A DNA stretch of 64,000 nucleotides, taken from positions 159,712,001 to 159,776,000 of the forward strand of contig JBITNC010000001.1 in the NCBI GenBank assembly GCA_050084985.1, read 5' to 3'. The notes under the pieces were generated by a model, which made no database searches, was not told the origin of the DNA, and saw only the letters and a program-made list of their open reading frames with translations. This stretch comes from Nageia nagi. Taxonomy: Eukaryota; Pinophyta. A program made the position numbers and the translations under genes. Of the stretch, positions 37,070-49,901 are shown piece by piece; position 1 is the stretch's first letter, and each line of letters opens with the position of its first letter.

Positions 37070-38925
37070 TTGTATTCTTTCAGAATTGCACTCTAAGTTC
37101 GGATAATACTATTATTATTTTATTTCTTCATTCTTTTATAAATTCTTTCTATTTCAAATTCTATTCAACATGAAATCTAAACCTTTTATAAGCCCTTAAT
37201 ATGAAAAGCTCTAGGTATTACTATCAGTTGACTATTATTTATATAATCTAACTATTATATGTGCAAGTCTTTGTCTTAGATATTTTGCCTTGTAAATTTT
37301 CTATCAAAGAGTCTAGGAGTTGTGTCAATATAAAGTGTCTAAGAATTATGTAAATACAAAGTGTTTGAGAGTTATGTAAATACAAAGTGTTTGAGAGTTA
37401 TGTAAATACAAAGTGTTTGAGAGTTGTGTAAATACAAACTATCCAAGAGTTATGTAAATTCAAAGTTTTTAGGAGTTGTGTAAATTCAAATTATCTAAGA
37501 ATTGTGTAAATACAAAGTGTTCAAGAGTTGTGTAAATACAAAGTGTTTGAGAGTTGTGTAAATACAAAGTATCCAGGAGTTGTGTAAATACAAAGTGTTT
37601 AGAAGTTGTGTAAATACAAAGTGTCAAGGAGTTATTGTAAATACAAGTACAAGATATCAAATAAAGCCTATTGATTGTGAATGATGATGTCATAATTTTT
37701 GGTTAAAATTAGCAAGTCTCAAAATAAGTAATGGTGGGTGATGATTCATAATGATATCAAATAAAACCCATTAATTTTAAGCAATGATATCATAATTTTT
37801 GGCTAAAATTAGCAAACCAAAAGAGCTAGATCATCAACAAAGCTTGGATAAAGGAAATAGAACCCGCTAGACTGAGGTGAAAGTAATGGGTAAGAAGTAA
37901 CACCTGGGTCCACTTGATCTTATGTGTTTAACCCTCGAGGCCCTATTAATGTGTAGACTCCAACTCATTTACACATAACAATGGTAGTTTCTTCTCAAAC
38001 CAAATTGATATATTGATCATGAAACCCCATTACTTTGTTCATTCATAATCTATAGTATGGATTATCAATAGTTGTAGATAAGTAGATATCTACCAACATA
38101 GCACAGTAGTAAATGATACCTATCAAGTTGTATACAAGTATTTACTCAATTAGCTATAGTGTTATCTTCAATCAAATACAAGGTCAAAGAAGGACCAGTC
38201 AACTACATGTCAGAAGGATTACAGCTCTATAGACATGACTATTTAGAAATTACAAATTCTTAGATAGTCATGCTATTGGTACTTATTTACTATGTAAATC
38301 TAAAATAGTTGTAGTATTTATTGTGAATGGTTTTTCTTAGATTGCTTCATTCAAAATGAGTAGTTATCTATATTAATGAGATCCAATGACCCAACTAGGG
38401 ACCAAAATGTATAAATAAACTATTAGAAGTAAAAGGGGTTGAACATTTTTAGCAAATTTGCCCAGATTTGTAAGATACTTTCACATATGATAATACAAAC
38501 AAAAAATGCTATTCCCTCTTGCAAAAAGTGGTTGTTTATTACTTTTGTTAATGTTATGTGTGAGATGTTTTCTTAAAATTATGGCTATGTATTGTGACTG
38601 CGAGACCCTAGGGGTAAGATAGTTTCCTATTCTTGATCCTGGCTATGGATTGTTGCCTGTGTTGTAATGCCTAGGTTGTATATTTTTTTTTTAAGTTTTA
38701 CTTCAATTTGCTTATCTTTTCATTGTCACTCTTTACCTTTTTATCTCTTTCTTGTTACTTTAAACCTTCATAATAGATAGGACTCAGCCTATAATCTGGA
38801 GATTGAGAAGAAAACCAAAATAAGCACATCCCCACCACCTTCTACTCTCTCAAGTAACCTACCATTGCAGGCAATGGAGAACTTGATTAGACCAAACCCT
38901 TTGAGGTTACACTATACCAATCAAT
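37070..38925 (+). repeat. 3' LTR of gypsy B
   Basis: It begins TTGTATTCTTTCAGAATTGC and ends ACTATACCAATCAAT, 1.86 kb. It aligns with the 5' LTR; most of the length difference comes from extra repeat units and a short insertion near 38060-38110. Confidence 0.85.
37308..37646 (+). repeat. 26-base tandem array, 13 units, 3' LTR of B
   Basis: Units start every 26 bases from 37308 to 37620 with the same consensus as the 5' LTR array, but 13 units instead of 10. Confidence 0.95.
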
Positions 38926-38930
38926 AGATA
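38926..38930. repeat. Target-site duplication of gypsy B (right copy)
   Basis: AGATA directly after the 3' LTR, followed by the continuing copia B' sequence (caatcaaagatgagaac). Confidence 0.65.
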
Positions 38931-39339
38931 CAATCAAAGATGAGAACTTTTACATCTTTGTGAAGTAAGTAAGATCTTAGTTTGATACTCACTACTTTAC
39001 CATTCTAACAAATGGTTTACAATACATTCATTAACCATAATTGGTTTCAATGTAAATAAAGTAGTCATCCAACTAGAAGTTGACATGATGAACCTCTATG
39101 AGCTTGTACATATGAAGTAAGTAACTTACAATATCAAGAAGAAACAAGCTACAAGAAGCTCAAAAAATAAGATCTATTAGATGCATCATGTACACATTCA
39201 TATCAACAAGGATAAATGAATCAAAAAATATCATTCATAAACTAATCAATGGTGCACTATAAGTCATTATGAAGATTTCAAACCAATACTCATAGTCACC
39301 TATTGTATATAAAATATATGTTGATTATTATCACAAATA

Positions 39340-39560
39340 GAGCATGAAAAAATGCACATACAAGCTCCTCACACATGGATAATTGAATAGTGTCAAAAGA
39401 CACATACAAGTTCCTCACATATGGATAACTAAATGATGTAAAAAAGATATATCATATGCACATACAAGTTCCTCCTATATGGATAACTAAACGATTCTAA
39501 CAATGGTCTATTATATGCTTAAGTATACAAATAGTTCATCACACAAGGAGAACTAGCCAA
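39340..39560 (-). repeat. Tandem repeat in 3' untranslated region of copia B'
   Basis: Four imperfect units carry 'acaagttcctcacatatgga' (plus strand), spaced about 45-65 bases apart, between the pol end and the polypurine tract. Their reverse complement matches the 'gtggtaagtttgctctacgt...gaaacttgt' units of D (61195-61411). Confidence 0.75.
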
Positions 39561-39649
39561 AAAGTACATAGATCAACACTATACAGTTAAAAATTTTCAT
39601 AGGGGAGAATTTGTCATCATAATCATGAATTCAACATAAGAATTCAAAC

Positions 39650-42600
39650 TTCATTCCCCTTGAGGGAAACTTCACCAACCCAATAAACTCTTTAAGATTA
39701 CTAAATTGAGCTTCAAGAAGAGGCTTGGAAAATAAATTAGCTAAGTTTAGGGTAGATAGAAAATACTGCAAGTGTATGATGCCATCCAGAACCTTCTCCC
39801 TAATGAAGTAGGCTTCAATTTCTACATGTGTTATTCTCTAATGAAAAATAAGATTCTTAGCCAAAATAGCTAATTGATTATCTAAAGAAATCTAAGATGG
39901 ATGAGCTTACTCATACCTATTTTTTTTTAGAAGATGCCTAAGCCAAATAGCTTCCTAGGCCACAACAAACATGACTTGGTATTTAGTTTTTGTGGTAGAA
40001 AAAGAAATAGTAGGATGCTTCTTAAAAGCTTAAGAGATAGCACCTAAACCAATGCTAAACACACATGCAACAATTGATTTCTTGTCATTTCTATCTCCCC
40101 TATAGTCAAAATTTGATAACCTTAAGAGAATAAATGAGGGAAAATTGGAATAATTGAGAGCAAGATCCTTCATCCTTGCAAAATACTTTAATATTTGCTT
40201 AATAACATTGAAGTGCTCAACATATGGTTTTTGCATGAACTGTACCATTAGATTCATTACAAAGGCAATATCTAGCCTGGAAATAGTTAAATAAAGAAGA
40301 TTTCTAATTGATTACTTGTAAGTTTTAGCATCCACCAACTGCGAGTTGAAGCTAAGAGATAGAGTGATTCCAAGAGAGACTAATATTTCAATAGATTTGC
40401 ACTCCTCCATTTTAAACTTTTGAAAGATATTTGATATATACTTGGATTAACTAAGATTAATCATTTCAAATGTTATCTTAAGTTTAGATATGCACTCTTA
40501 GATGATTTCATCATTATTCCTAATGATCAAAATATCATCTACGTAAAGGAGAATCAAGATAACATATTTTTCTTGATTGAGCTCGCATATAAACTAGAGT
40601 CAAAGAAGCACTTAGAGAATCCAATATCTATAAAGTAATTTAAAATCTTATTGTACCAAGCTAGATAGTTTCTTGCTTAAGTTAATACAATAACTTCTTT
40701 AGCTTGCACATAAATGACTCTTTTTCGTCCACAACAAACCCTTCTAGTTGATTCATGTAGATTTTCACATCTAAATCACCATTAAAAAAATCACTCTTGA
40801 TGTTGAGCTGAAAAAATTTCCATCCCTGAGCTACTGAAAGATTAAGGATTATCTTGATAGTGGGCATTTTTGCCATGGGAGTAAAGGTTTCCTCATAATC
40901 AACTCTATATATCTCAACAAAACCTTTGGCCACTAACATTGCCTTGTATTTATCAATATCCCCAACTGAATTATATTTGACTTTGTAGATCCACTTATTT
41001 TTAATCATATTCCTCTCATTGAGATAAGGAACCAAGTCTCAAGTTTTATTTTTTATAAGAGCTTCATACTCTAGTTTCATGGCTTCTATCCAACACTCAT
41101 GCTTTAAAGCTTCTTTGAATGATAAGGGCTCATTCTTGTTATCAATTTTGACAAATAAAGATTAATTCAAGGTCATACTTCTTGTTATCCTCTGAGTTGG
41201 AGAATTTTTCTCCTGAGATGACTTATCTATATTGATATCCAACCAGATAGGTACAATTTAAGAGTCATCTAGATCATCAACATCCTCATTGGAATCATAT
41301 TCTTAAAGAAGTTAATTGAAATTTACATCCCTTGATATAAACACTACTCTATAGGATGGAGAATAGAGCTTGTATCCTCTATGTTGAATATCATAGCCCA
41401 TAGAGATGCATTTTTCATCTCTTTTATTCAACTTTTTCCTTTTCTTAGAAATAATGTAAGAGAATGCTTCACAACCAAACACCCTAAGGTGAGAAATGTT
41501 AGGTTTCTTTCATGTCCATGCTTCAAAAGGAGTTTTATCTTTAATGGATTTATGGGACACCTATTCAAGGTATAAATTGTAGTGCTCATAGCTTCACCTC
41601 ATAAGAAATTAGGAAGATTTCCCAACATACATCTAGCCATCTCCATAATTATCCTATTTTTCTTTACAAAAATACCATTTTGCTGAGGAGTGTAAGGAAT
41701 CATAAACTACCTTGATCCCATACTTGGTAGAATATTCATTAAACTCATTATTTTTGTACTCACCCCCATTATCTGATCTTATCATCTTGATTTTAAGGTC
41801 AATTTGATTTTCAACTAAGGTATTGAAATCTTTAAACCTGTCAAAGGTTTGATCCTTATTCTCAAGTAGATAACTAAATATCATCCTACTGAAGTCATCG
41901 ATGAAGATTAACACATAAGATGCTCCTCTAAGTAGCTTAATTTGAAATGGACCCATAAAATATGAATGCACAAGTTGAAGAGGTTGGATTTCCTTTATTG
42001 CCTTATCTTTTTTAAATCTTTGTTTATTCATCTATCTAGGATGCACTTATTATATAGACTAATTGTAGGTGAAATCGAAGCAAACCTTCCATAATTTCTT
42101 GGTCTTTCATGACTTGAATATTTTTTATGATTCAAGCACCCTAAATATTGATGATAAAGATTTTTCCTAGAGCAAACATTTGTAGCAAGACACATCTTTG
42201 TTCGAACTTGATCCACAATGTAGAGATTATATTTCACTGATCCTTTCACCAAAATGGCAAGTCCCTTCTTAATGCATCAAGAGTGTGAGTTGAACTCAAA
42301 TGAGTATCCTTTCCTTGTAACTTGAATTATAGAAAGAAGGTTCATTTTAAGCTTAAGCATATAAAGCATATTTTCAAGAACCTTTCCATGAATCAACACA
42401 CTCTCAATCCCTTGAACTTGAAGGATTGAATTATCACCTATCAAAACTACATTCTTTCTATCCTTATGAGGATTTTCAAACTTATCTTTTTCAAAGCATA
42501 TGTGATTAGTGCATCTAGAGTCAACAATCCAATCAATCGAGAAAGTGCAAGTCATGGAGTAAAGAGCATAAACAAATTCTTTCCTTTGAATTTCTTCACA

Positions 42601-43452
42601 TTTCCATTTCTCTTATTCTTTTCTTTTTGTAGCAATCAAATTCTTTGTAACCATAGCTCCCATAAAAGTTATGATTACCATTGAATTTTGCCTTAGGATT
42701 TGATTTGTTTACCTTACCCTTTCCATCTCTTTACTTGTAATTTGTGTTGCCCTTCTTTTTAAACATTTTGGAGGTAATAGGAAAAGACTTCTTTTGATAC
42801 TTGAACTTCATCTTGAAGGGAGTTTTGGTTGCTCCTATAACAACATTATTATCCTTTAAAGAAGATATCAACACCTTTTTGTTAAGAGTTTCCTCATGCT
42901 TCAACAAGAGCCTTGAAAGGTTCTCGAGAGAGAAGACTTTTTCATCATCAAGCCTAGTATCAATAACTATCATAAAGTTACTGAACTTTGAAGAAAGTCT
43001 TTGAAGAATGATGAAGACCATGAACTCATCATCGATCCAATTGCAACCATAATCAATAAGTTAGATCCTAAGGTTAATGATCTTATTCAAATAGATGGTA
43101 ATATTTTCATATTCCCCTTTATGATACTAAAATAACTTTTGAAGATGGTGAACCTTCTTGAAAATTTGTACCCAAGGTAGATTTTTTAAAGCTTATCCCA
43201 AGCTTCCTTTATAGAGGTTGATGAAGAGATCATAAGAAGCACTTCATCTAATACCACATGAAAAATTATAGAGGTTTTCAACTCATTCTTTGTGTTGTAA
43301 GCTTCAAGTGTCTTCTCATATGTAGGAGAAACTAAGTTCTCATTTACTATTTGCCATAGTTTCCTTGCATGTAGTTCAACTTTTATCAAAGGTTTCCAAA
43401 TATCATAATTGAAACCATCAATAATGTTCTTGGGTAAGAAGGTGTCTCCCAT
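39650..43452 (-). pseudogene. Gag-pol of copia B' (decayed)
   Basis: The frame starts at ATG 43452 (MGDTFLPKNIIDGFNYDIW). Gag carries LLMISSSTSIKEAWDKL. The protease region DWIVDSRCTNHICF near 42540 has Asp-Ser-Arg, so the catalytic Gly is lost. Integrase (42031-41654) has GASYVLIFIDDFSRM and IRSDNGGEYKNNEF; the first catalytic Asp is Tyr (HSYFMGPF). Reverse transcriptase (41035-40682) has NKWIYKVKYNS and DYEETFTPMAKMPT, with LLYVDDILII near 40560 keeping both catalytic Asp residues. RNase H (40257-39680) includes SIGLGAIS. Stops and frameshifts are scattered. Product roles are as in other copia elements; the gene cannot be expressed. Confidence 0.85.
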
Positions 43453-45815
43453 TTACTACACAAGAAAATGAAAGTGTTAACAAATGTAAGCATGTGAACC
43501 AAATTGATCAACTTTACATGTTGAGTTTAATCATTTATACATGTTTAAATTTGTTCAAATTAATCAACCATACATGTAAATGATAAATTTTTTATCATGG
43601 ATAAAAAACATGGTTAATTTATTTAACAAAATTCACATGTATAAAAGATAATAATAGAATATCATAATAAATCTCATACATCCAACATTTTTTCATAACC
43701 AAGTACCATAATTGTAGAGAGGGATAAAGTTGAGGCTTGTTTTCTTTTCTAAAATTAGGCCTTCATCTGGATGCCCGCAAGGTGGAGCCCAGGTCCTACC
43801 AATCATCAACTAGTTCATCTTGATCAATAATATACTCTCAAAAGGAGTATTAACTATTTTTCAAGGTTGTGACATATGTTGGATCATCCAAATTATTATC
43901 TTCAAGTTGTCCTCCTAGGTTAATAGGATAATACTTGAATGAATATGCAGACATGTGGTATAACTACACACATACTTGTCCACCTATATGGAGTTATGTC
44001 TAGACCAACAGAGGACTTAGGGAAAATTAAGAAGTATAAAATTTTCATCATTTGAATCGTTAGATTGAAATCTCCAATCTACCTTGTGCTCACCTCATGG
44101 CTTCCCAAACAAGTCATGTTGTAGAATATACATGTAGATGTGTTCATTTTAGGGGGTGCACTTTCAATGTTTGTGATTTTTGCAAAAGTAAAGCAAAGCA
44201 CATAACATAAAGTAAAGTGTGTAAAAATGATATATCATCCAACAATAAATTGAAACCTAAGAGTCCAATGGATTTTGTTACTAACCCCAAAAGGACCTCT
44301 TTACATAAATTTCATAATTTTGCACAAGTTCACTATTTAAAAAAAAAAAATAAAGCAACATGTTCCTTTTCAATAAACACTTAGGTTAAAAATAACATTG
44401 CAAGTTTACCTTAGGAAAAGAAATTAATTTTTATCACTAAGTAAAAAAATTGCCATATTTTATACCATAAGCACTAAATAAAATTTCCACATTCTTACCA
44501 AAGTAAGCAATGATTAGAGGTAAAAAATTGCAATTTTTCCTTAGAGAAAAAAAAAATCTCTTACCTTAGTAAAAAATGCTAAGGATAAAAAAACATGAAA
44601 GTGCTAAAAAATATATATATTTCCCCCTTTTTAACATTTTAAAAACATTCGTCCCCTTTAGCAATTTTGTATTTAATACTAAAAATAATTTCCTTTTAAA
44701 AATTACCACATTTTTACCTAACAAACATTCATCCCCTTAAAGGCACTTAGGTAAAAAAATACTTACAATTTTACTTTAAAAAAAAGAGCACTAAAGAAAA
44801 ATATTACCTCCAAAATTTTACCTTAGTATATGAAAGTGTTAAAAAAAAAATTATATATTCCTCCCCTTTAACACTTCAAAAAAATATTACCACTAAAATT
44901 TTTCTCTTTTTAAAATATTTAAAAAAAAAAATACTACTATCCCCTTAAAAAAAAAAAATCAAATAATTATTCAGGAAAAAATTCATCATTGAGTGCACTA
45001 AACCACCCACCAAATCTACAAAACATTTAATGAGCTACAATTGTATTTTTAGAAAAAGGAGGAGTCCACTCAAAGAGAAAAAAAAATACTCGCAGGAGGG
45101 TTTTAGTTTTAAATGATTTACAACTTTGAAAAAAAACATTTAATAAGGGGAAGTAGAAATTGATAGGGAACAGGCTTGCCTATGGTCGCGCTGCCACTAT
45201 TGATGCGAAGGTGAGTTCTACACCCCTCCTCGTTGAAAGGTGGGTAGCATAGATAGAGGTGGTCAACCTTTCAGAAAAAATTTAAAAATTTAATTTTCAA
45301 CTGCCTCAGATAATATTGAATATATAATTTTTTTTACTTTATTTCTTTTTTGTTTCAAAAAAAGATTTTTTATATATAAAAAATGATTTTTCAAAAGAGT
45401 AAAGGCCCCTTAAATTATAAGAAGCATTTACATATTTTAAAATTTCTCCCTCAATGGCAAAATTTTTTATTTCAAAAAGTAAAAAATTACCATTAAAAAA
45501 GCTATCGTTTGTAAAAAAAATGCAATCTTCCTTTATTTTTTTTTACAATACTACATAAAACTTATTGCAAAAAAATTTAATATTTCTAAACATTGCAATT
45601 TAAAAAAAAAAAAAAACTATAACATAGTATTTCTCTATCTTAAGCAATTTTATTAAAAAATCACAACTAACAAAATAGTGTTAGTATAGCAATAACATGT
45701 AAGTAAATTTTCAAAAAAACTTGCAACTAACACAAAACAATGTTAGTAAGTCATGAACTAAAAAAATAATCTTGAAGGAAGAAAGAGAAGAATTATACCT
45801 TCAAATATAGGATTT
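43453..45815 (-). other. Leader of copia B', predicted intron, donor end degraded
   Basis: The acceptor-like end reads TTTTCTTGTGTAG|TAA before the gag ATG. The AT-rich body with poly-A/T runs parallels C and D. A different, less AT-rich insert lies at about 44980-45270 (with gtcgcgctgccactattgat). The distal end shows aaggtataattc (about 45800), matching the start of the C and D leaders, after which homology stops. Confidence 0.45.
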
Positions 45816-46595
45816 TGAGGAATGAAGGGCAATCGCAAGTGCAATGAGGAGAGTGAAAAAAGGAATGAGGAAGCAGAGTTTAAAGAAAGTGAGGGTATTG
45901 TGAGGTGTAACCAGTCTCCTAGTAAATCTAAAGCCTGTAGCAAAGTGAAGGCTAGAGAGTGATATGAGAGTAGTACAATGCAACAAGGATCTTCGTTCAT
46001 GAATGTAAACAATGAGGGCTTGTAGTTCGCAAGCAATGGAAGACAAGGGTGGCTTGAGGAGACATAATCCATGGCCAGAGGGCTAAATGGCATCCAACAA
46101 TCTCTACAACATCCTCCATTATTGAAATCAGTGATAATGACCTTGAAATGGATATCAAAAAACTCCTTTTGTGCATAATCATTTGCAGGATATGGGGTAA
46201 GCTCCTAGGCCTCCAATCCTTATACGAGTTAATAATTGAGCATTGGTTAAGATATTTCTCCATAATTCTACTCCCCAATAGCTTCTTTCTTGTTCTTTTT
46301 GAATATCAGAAGGATCAAGAGGCTGTGCTAGAAGAGGTAATGCCGATTCTACAGTCATTGAGGTATCTTTATTCGCTTATGGAAAATAGGCTTCAACCCC
46401 TCTATGAAAGTAGTGAAAGGTCATCATGTTTGGATCTTTCGCAAAATAGGAAATATTATTGGAAAATTTCAGTTTATTGATGAACAAACAAAGGATAATA
46501 TGGATAATACTAAAAAATGAGCAAAGTGAGAATGGCAGTTTGGATGCATACATTGAATCCATGGCCTCAATATGTTACCCTATCTTCAAGGTATG
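45816..46595 (+). other. Unclassified segment between copia B' and element G
   Basis: It is less AT-rich than its surroundings, with several medium open stretches on both strands (for example 46148-46480 plus, 45758-46093 minus). In one plus frame, stops mostly at TAG/TAA are separated by protein-like text such as KVVKGHHVWIFRKIGNIIGK and FQFIDEQTKDNMDN (about 46395-46510). I cannot name a family. It may be a decayed element gene into which G inserted. Confidence 0.3.
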
Positions 46596-47328
46596 TGTAG
46601 ATGCCTAAAAATGATTTATTATTTATTTAATATATCATTTTTAGACTTATTAAATGATTATTGATAATAATATATAAATCACGATAAAGTTGATATTACA
46701 ATATAATACCATGTGCTAGTACCAATGCAATATCATTTACCATGGTTCATATTTTAAATTATCTTGAATTCAATAAAGATTATTATTATTGTTGGGTTTG
46801 ATCTCATTCCTCTCTATATCCTTTTCCAGGCTATAAATATAGGCAGAATAGGTTGATTTCCACAAGATTGGACTCCTTTGATATGATAAAGAACTTTGAT
46901 AGGTGGTTGTCAACTATAATGGTGTCTCTAGATACCACCTATCTTGAGGACTTGTTATACTCTTAGCTCTGAAGTTTTTTGTCTTTTGTGTAAAATGCAA
47001 ATCATCTAGTTCCATACTATTAGTAGTGTTATGTCTCTTCACCGTTAGTGGTATGCACCTTCTAGATTGGGAGTTCCAAATTTTGATGTTTGACTCATTG
47101 CTCTACTCTTACAAAGATCCAATTTGAGCTCATCTTGAATCCAATCCCAATCCTTTGAAGATTCACTGCTATTTTCTTTTGAGGATTGCACATACACTTT
47201 GTATTAGGTTCATGCATTTCATGTATATTTATTGCAATATGATATAGTGCTTAGTGTATATTTAGTTGTATATTGTAGACTATTTATTTAATTATGTTTA
47301 TGTATAATTACACAATTTGAGGTCTACA
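46596..47328 (+). repeat. 5' LTR of element G
   Basis: TGTAGATGCCTAAAAATG ... CAATTTGAGGTCTACA, 733 bases. It carries TATAAATA at 46832-46839. It is matched by 63126-63856 with scattered transitions and small indels. Confidence 0.85.
46832..46839 (+). promoter_or_regulatory. TATA box in LTR of element G
   Basis: TATAAATA in the context ccaggctataaatatagg. The 3' LTR keeps tataggctataaatatggg at the same place. Confidence 0.55.
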
Positions 47329-47331
47329 TTT

Positions 47332-47340
47332 TGGTGAATC
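47332..47340 (+). other. Candidate primer-binding site of element G
   Basis: TGGTGAATC lies three bases after the 5' LTR end. TGG is the usual first triplet of a primer site; I cannot name the tRNA. Confidence 0.4.
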
Positions 47341-47393
47341 TCAACATTCTTACACACCTAGATCTCGATCTAGGGCATCCTTTATAAAAAGTT

Positions 47394-49900
47394 ATGAATC
47401 CATTATCGCTATTATTCGTTCCCTTACATGAAGCTCTTCAAATAGTAGCCAAAGAAAATGATAAAACCAAGGTTTGTTTTACCTATGTTTCAAAAATAAC
47501 TTTTAATGTAGAACAAACTAAGGTCTCTAGGGGTAAGGTTCATTTTAATGATATCCAGATAAGTGTTAGTAATAACCTTAACTTACCTTTACATGAGCCT
47601 AATCCTAATAACAATATGGAGCCTACTAGTGATACTGAATCTATAAGCTCTAGCAAGAAAATGGATATTTTTGGAGAAACTCCCAATAGGTTTGATACAA
47701 ATATTCATCATTGTGAATTTAAAACTATGAGTTTGAATAGTCATGAAGATACTTATGATAGTAATGTTGAAATTGAAGAATTAGATATAATTCCTAACCA
47801 TGTTCATTCTATCAAGGAATTGTTTATATGATAAAGAGAAATTAGAATATTTTCTTGCTCATAATGCTGAAACTATTATTGATATCCTAAACAATTATGA
47901 GTTATTTGAAATAGACTTTACAGCTTATCAGTCCTTAGATAGTTTATTTTCTTATAAAAATGCAAGTTCATCAAGATGGAGGATTTCTACTATTAATCAA
48001 GATACCACTAATGGTGTGCCAATCTGCACACAAGTTGCTAACAACGTGGAAAAAGATGCTTCAAAGTATTTGAGTGAAGTGGACGAAGATGTTATGAAGC
48101 CTTCGAGTGAAGTGAATATCAAGGATAATGGAACAAAAAGCGACGATTAAGATTATGAATACTTGATCCTCAATCCTAACCATTACAAAATGGGTACATT
48201 TTCTAAAGGTAAGGGTATTTTGCAAAATGAAGATCCTAATTTGAAAATTAGAAAATAACTTTATGATATAGTTAATAATAATTATAAGCAACATCCTAAT
48301 TGGTCATAAGAAGAAGAAAATATTAAATTGGAAATCTTTCAAGGTGCTCAAGAAACCACATCCTTTTATAAAGCTGCTTTTGAGAAACAATTAGAGTTTA
48401 TGATAAACTTGCTTGATAAACTTGATTGTGAAATGGTAAATATAATTGGACCATTTGTTTCACTAAAAGAAAAAGAGCTTAGAAATGCAAACAAATCTTC
48501 CTCTCAAATTAATAATGTTCCACCTCAAACCCCTCCACCACCCTTGATAGCTAATGTACCTATTTTTCAAAATCAAACTCATGTAGTATCAAACATTGTT
48601 AACACAACATAGGAAAGAATTAAAAAATTAGAAAGGGAATTGCTTAATGATGATGAAGATGGTTTCTTATTTTGTTTGAAGCATCCTTTGACTGATAGAA
48701 TTGCTTATAAAGTGCTTATGGTAAAAAGAGTATTAAACTTACAAATTTTGATGGTTTACAAGATCCAAAAATGCATGTTAGCAAATTTTAAGAAGAAGCT
48801 ATGGAATATGTTCATGATAAAGATACGCTTACTAAATTATTTTTGCATAATTTGAAAGATGATGCATTGAAATGGTATTTTCTTCTTCCTGAAAAGAGCA
48901 TTGATAAATATGAAAATTTGATACATCAATTTTTGAAGCACTTTAGATACAATATTCAAGAAAAGGTGCAATTCAAAGATTTGTGTAAAATTAAGTAATT
49001 TCCTAACCAATCTTTGTTTGATTTTATGAAAATATGGAAACAAATTGCTTATAAGATTATTATACCTAAGCAAGATTTGAAAGATACATTTGCTAATGCT
49101 TTTTGCAAATGCTTTATTACATGTAGATAAGTTATTGGCTATTTCTAACCATGATATAACATTGGATGAAATGATGGATGTTTTGTTTTAAAAAAAGGCT
49201 TGTATAAATAAACTTTATGATACATGCAATAAAAAACTTCAAATTTATGAAAAGAAAGTAAAAACTATGAAAAATGATAAAAAAAACCCGAAGTGCATAA
49301 TGTTGATAAAAGAAATAATAAACCTCAAAGGAAATTTACTAAGTTAACTGATACTATTGAAAATATTCTCAATGTTTTGTTAAAAGAAGAACTTATTAAG
49401 CTTCCACCAATTGTTCGATCTCATTTTCCTAATGGTATACGTAAAAATTATAGATATGAGGAATTTTGTAATTATCACAGGACACTAGGGCACCTAACAA
49501 GAACTTGCAAGGTTTAAAGAAATATCATTCAAGATTTCATTGAAAAGAAAGCCATTTAGATGGATGATAATACTGCTACAAATGTTGGACCTATACAACC
49601 TGATAATGGACAGTTGGGGGTATTTACAAATACTTTACCAAATTCACAACCAAAAGGCTTCATTGGCTTACTAAATACTTCACATTGCATGAATTATTAT
49701 TTTTCTAACAAACATAGATGCAGTGAATTTTCGAAGCAAGTAAATAGAGATGGTAGTACTAGAAAACCAAATAATGGTGAGAAAGTAAAGCAAGAGAATA
49801 CCACTAACAATGTCCATGCCTATTCATATGCCACTAGCAACATGAAATGTGTAATAAGAAAAGCACCTCTCTTCTTTCTTGCATCTAAAAAATGTGTTTA
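47394..49900 (+). pseudogene. Gag of element G (frameshifted, stops)
   Basis: An N-terminal part begins at ATG 47394 (MNPLSLLFVPLHEALQIVAK), shifts frame near 47815 and continues to 48610 with FYKAAFEKQLEFMINLL and a proline run (PPQTPPPP). The gag core spans about 48730-49130: IKLTNFDGLQDPKMHVSKF, LTKLFLHNLKDDALKWYFLL, PEKSIDKYENLIHQFLKHF, and after a stop FPNQSLFDFMKIWKQIAYKI. A distal piece (49293-49517) holds CNYHRTLGHLTRTC, the Cys/His motif that follows gag in many plant gypsy elements. A final open piece runs 49560-49901. It would supply particle protein; pol functions would have to come from another element. Confidence 0.8.
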
Positions 49901-49901
49901 G

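Larger units (their letters stand above)
24918..38925 (+). mobile_element. Ty3/gypsy element B, 14 kb, Tat-like with extra RNase H and third ORF
   Basis: The element spans two long LTRs (1.74 and 1.86 kb) with, in order: primer-binding-like site, gag, protease, an RNase H, reverse transcriptase with its own RNase H, integrase, and a 3.8 kb third reading frame up to the 3' LTR. It lies inside copia B' and is flanked by AGATA on both sides (24913-24917 and 38926-38930). If the LTRs are read as ATTG...CAAT, the duplication is AGAT. The protease and separate RNase H place it near plant Tat elements. All frames are broken. Integrase active-site changes show it is dead, while the two LTRs still align well. 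Confidence 0.85.
24348..45815 (-). mobile_element. Ty1/copia element B', split by gypsy B
   Basis: The two parts are 24348-24917 (3' LTR, polypurine tract, last 70 bases of the 3' untranslated region) and 38926-45815 (rest of the 3' untranslated region, pol, gag, leader), all minus strand. The two parts join without gap when 24918-38925 is removed: the text ...ctccatatagata continues with caatcaaagatgagaac, as ctccatagagatacaagtgtagatgagaac does in D (about 61795-61825, reverse strand). The 5' LTR and primer site are absent; the sequence diverges at about 45815. Gag and pol are close relatives of C and D. Confidence 0.85.

Noticed and set aside
45758-46278. Overlapping minus-strand open frames as host genes
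   Set aside because: They overlap one another in different frames, lack recognisable domains and are Ser/Leu-rich in the way reversed frames of purine-rich DNA often are.
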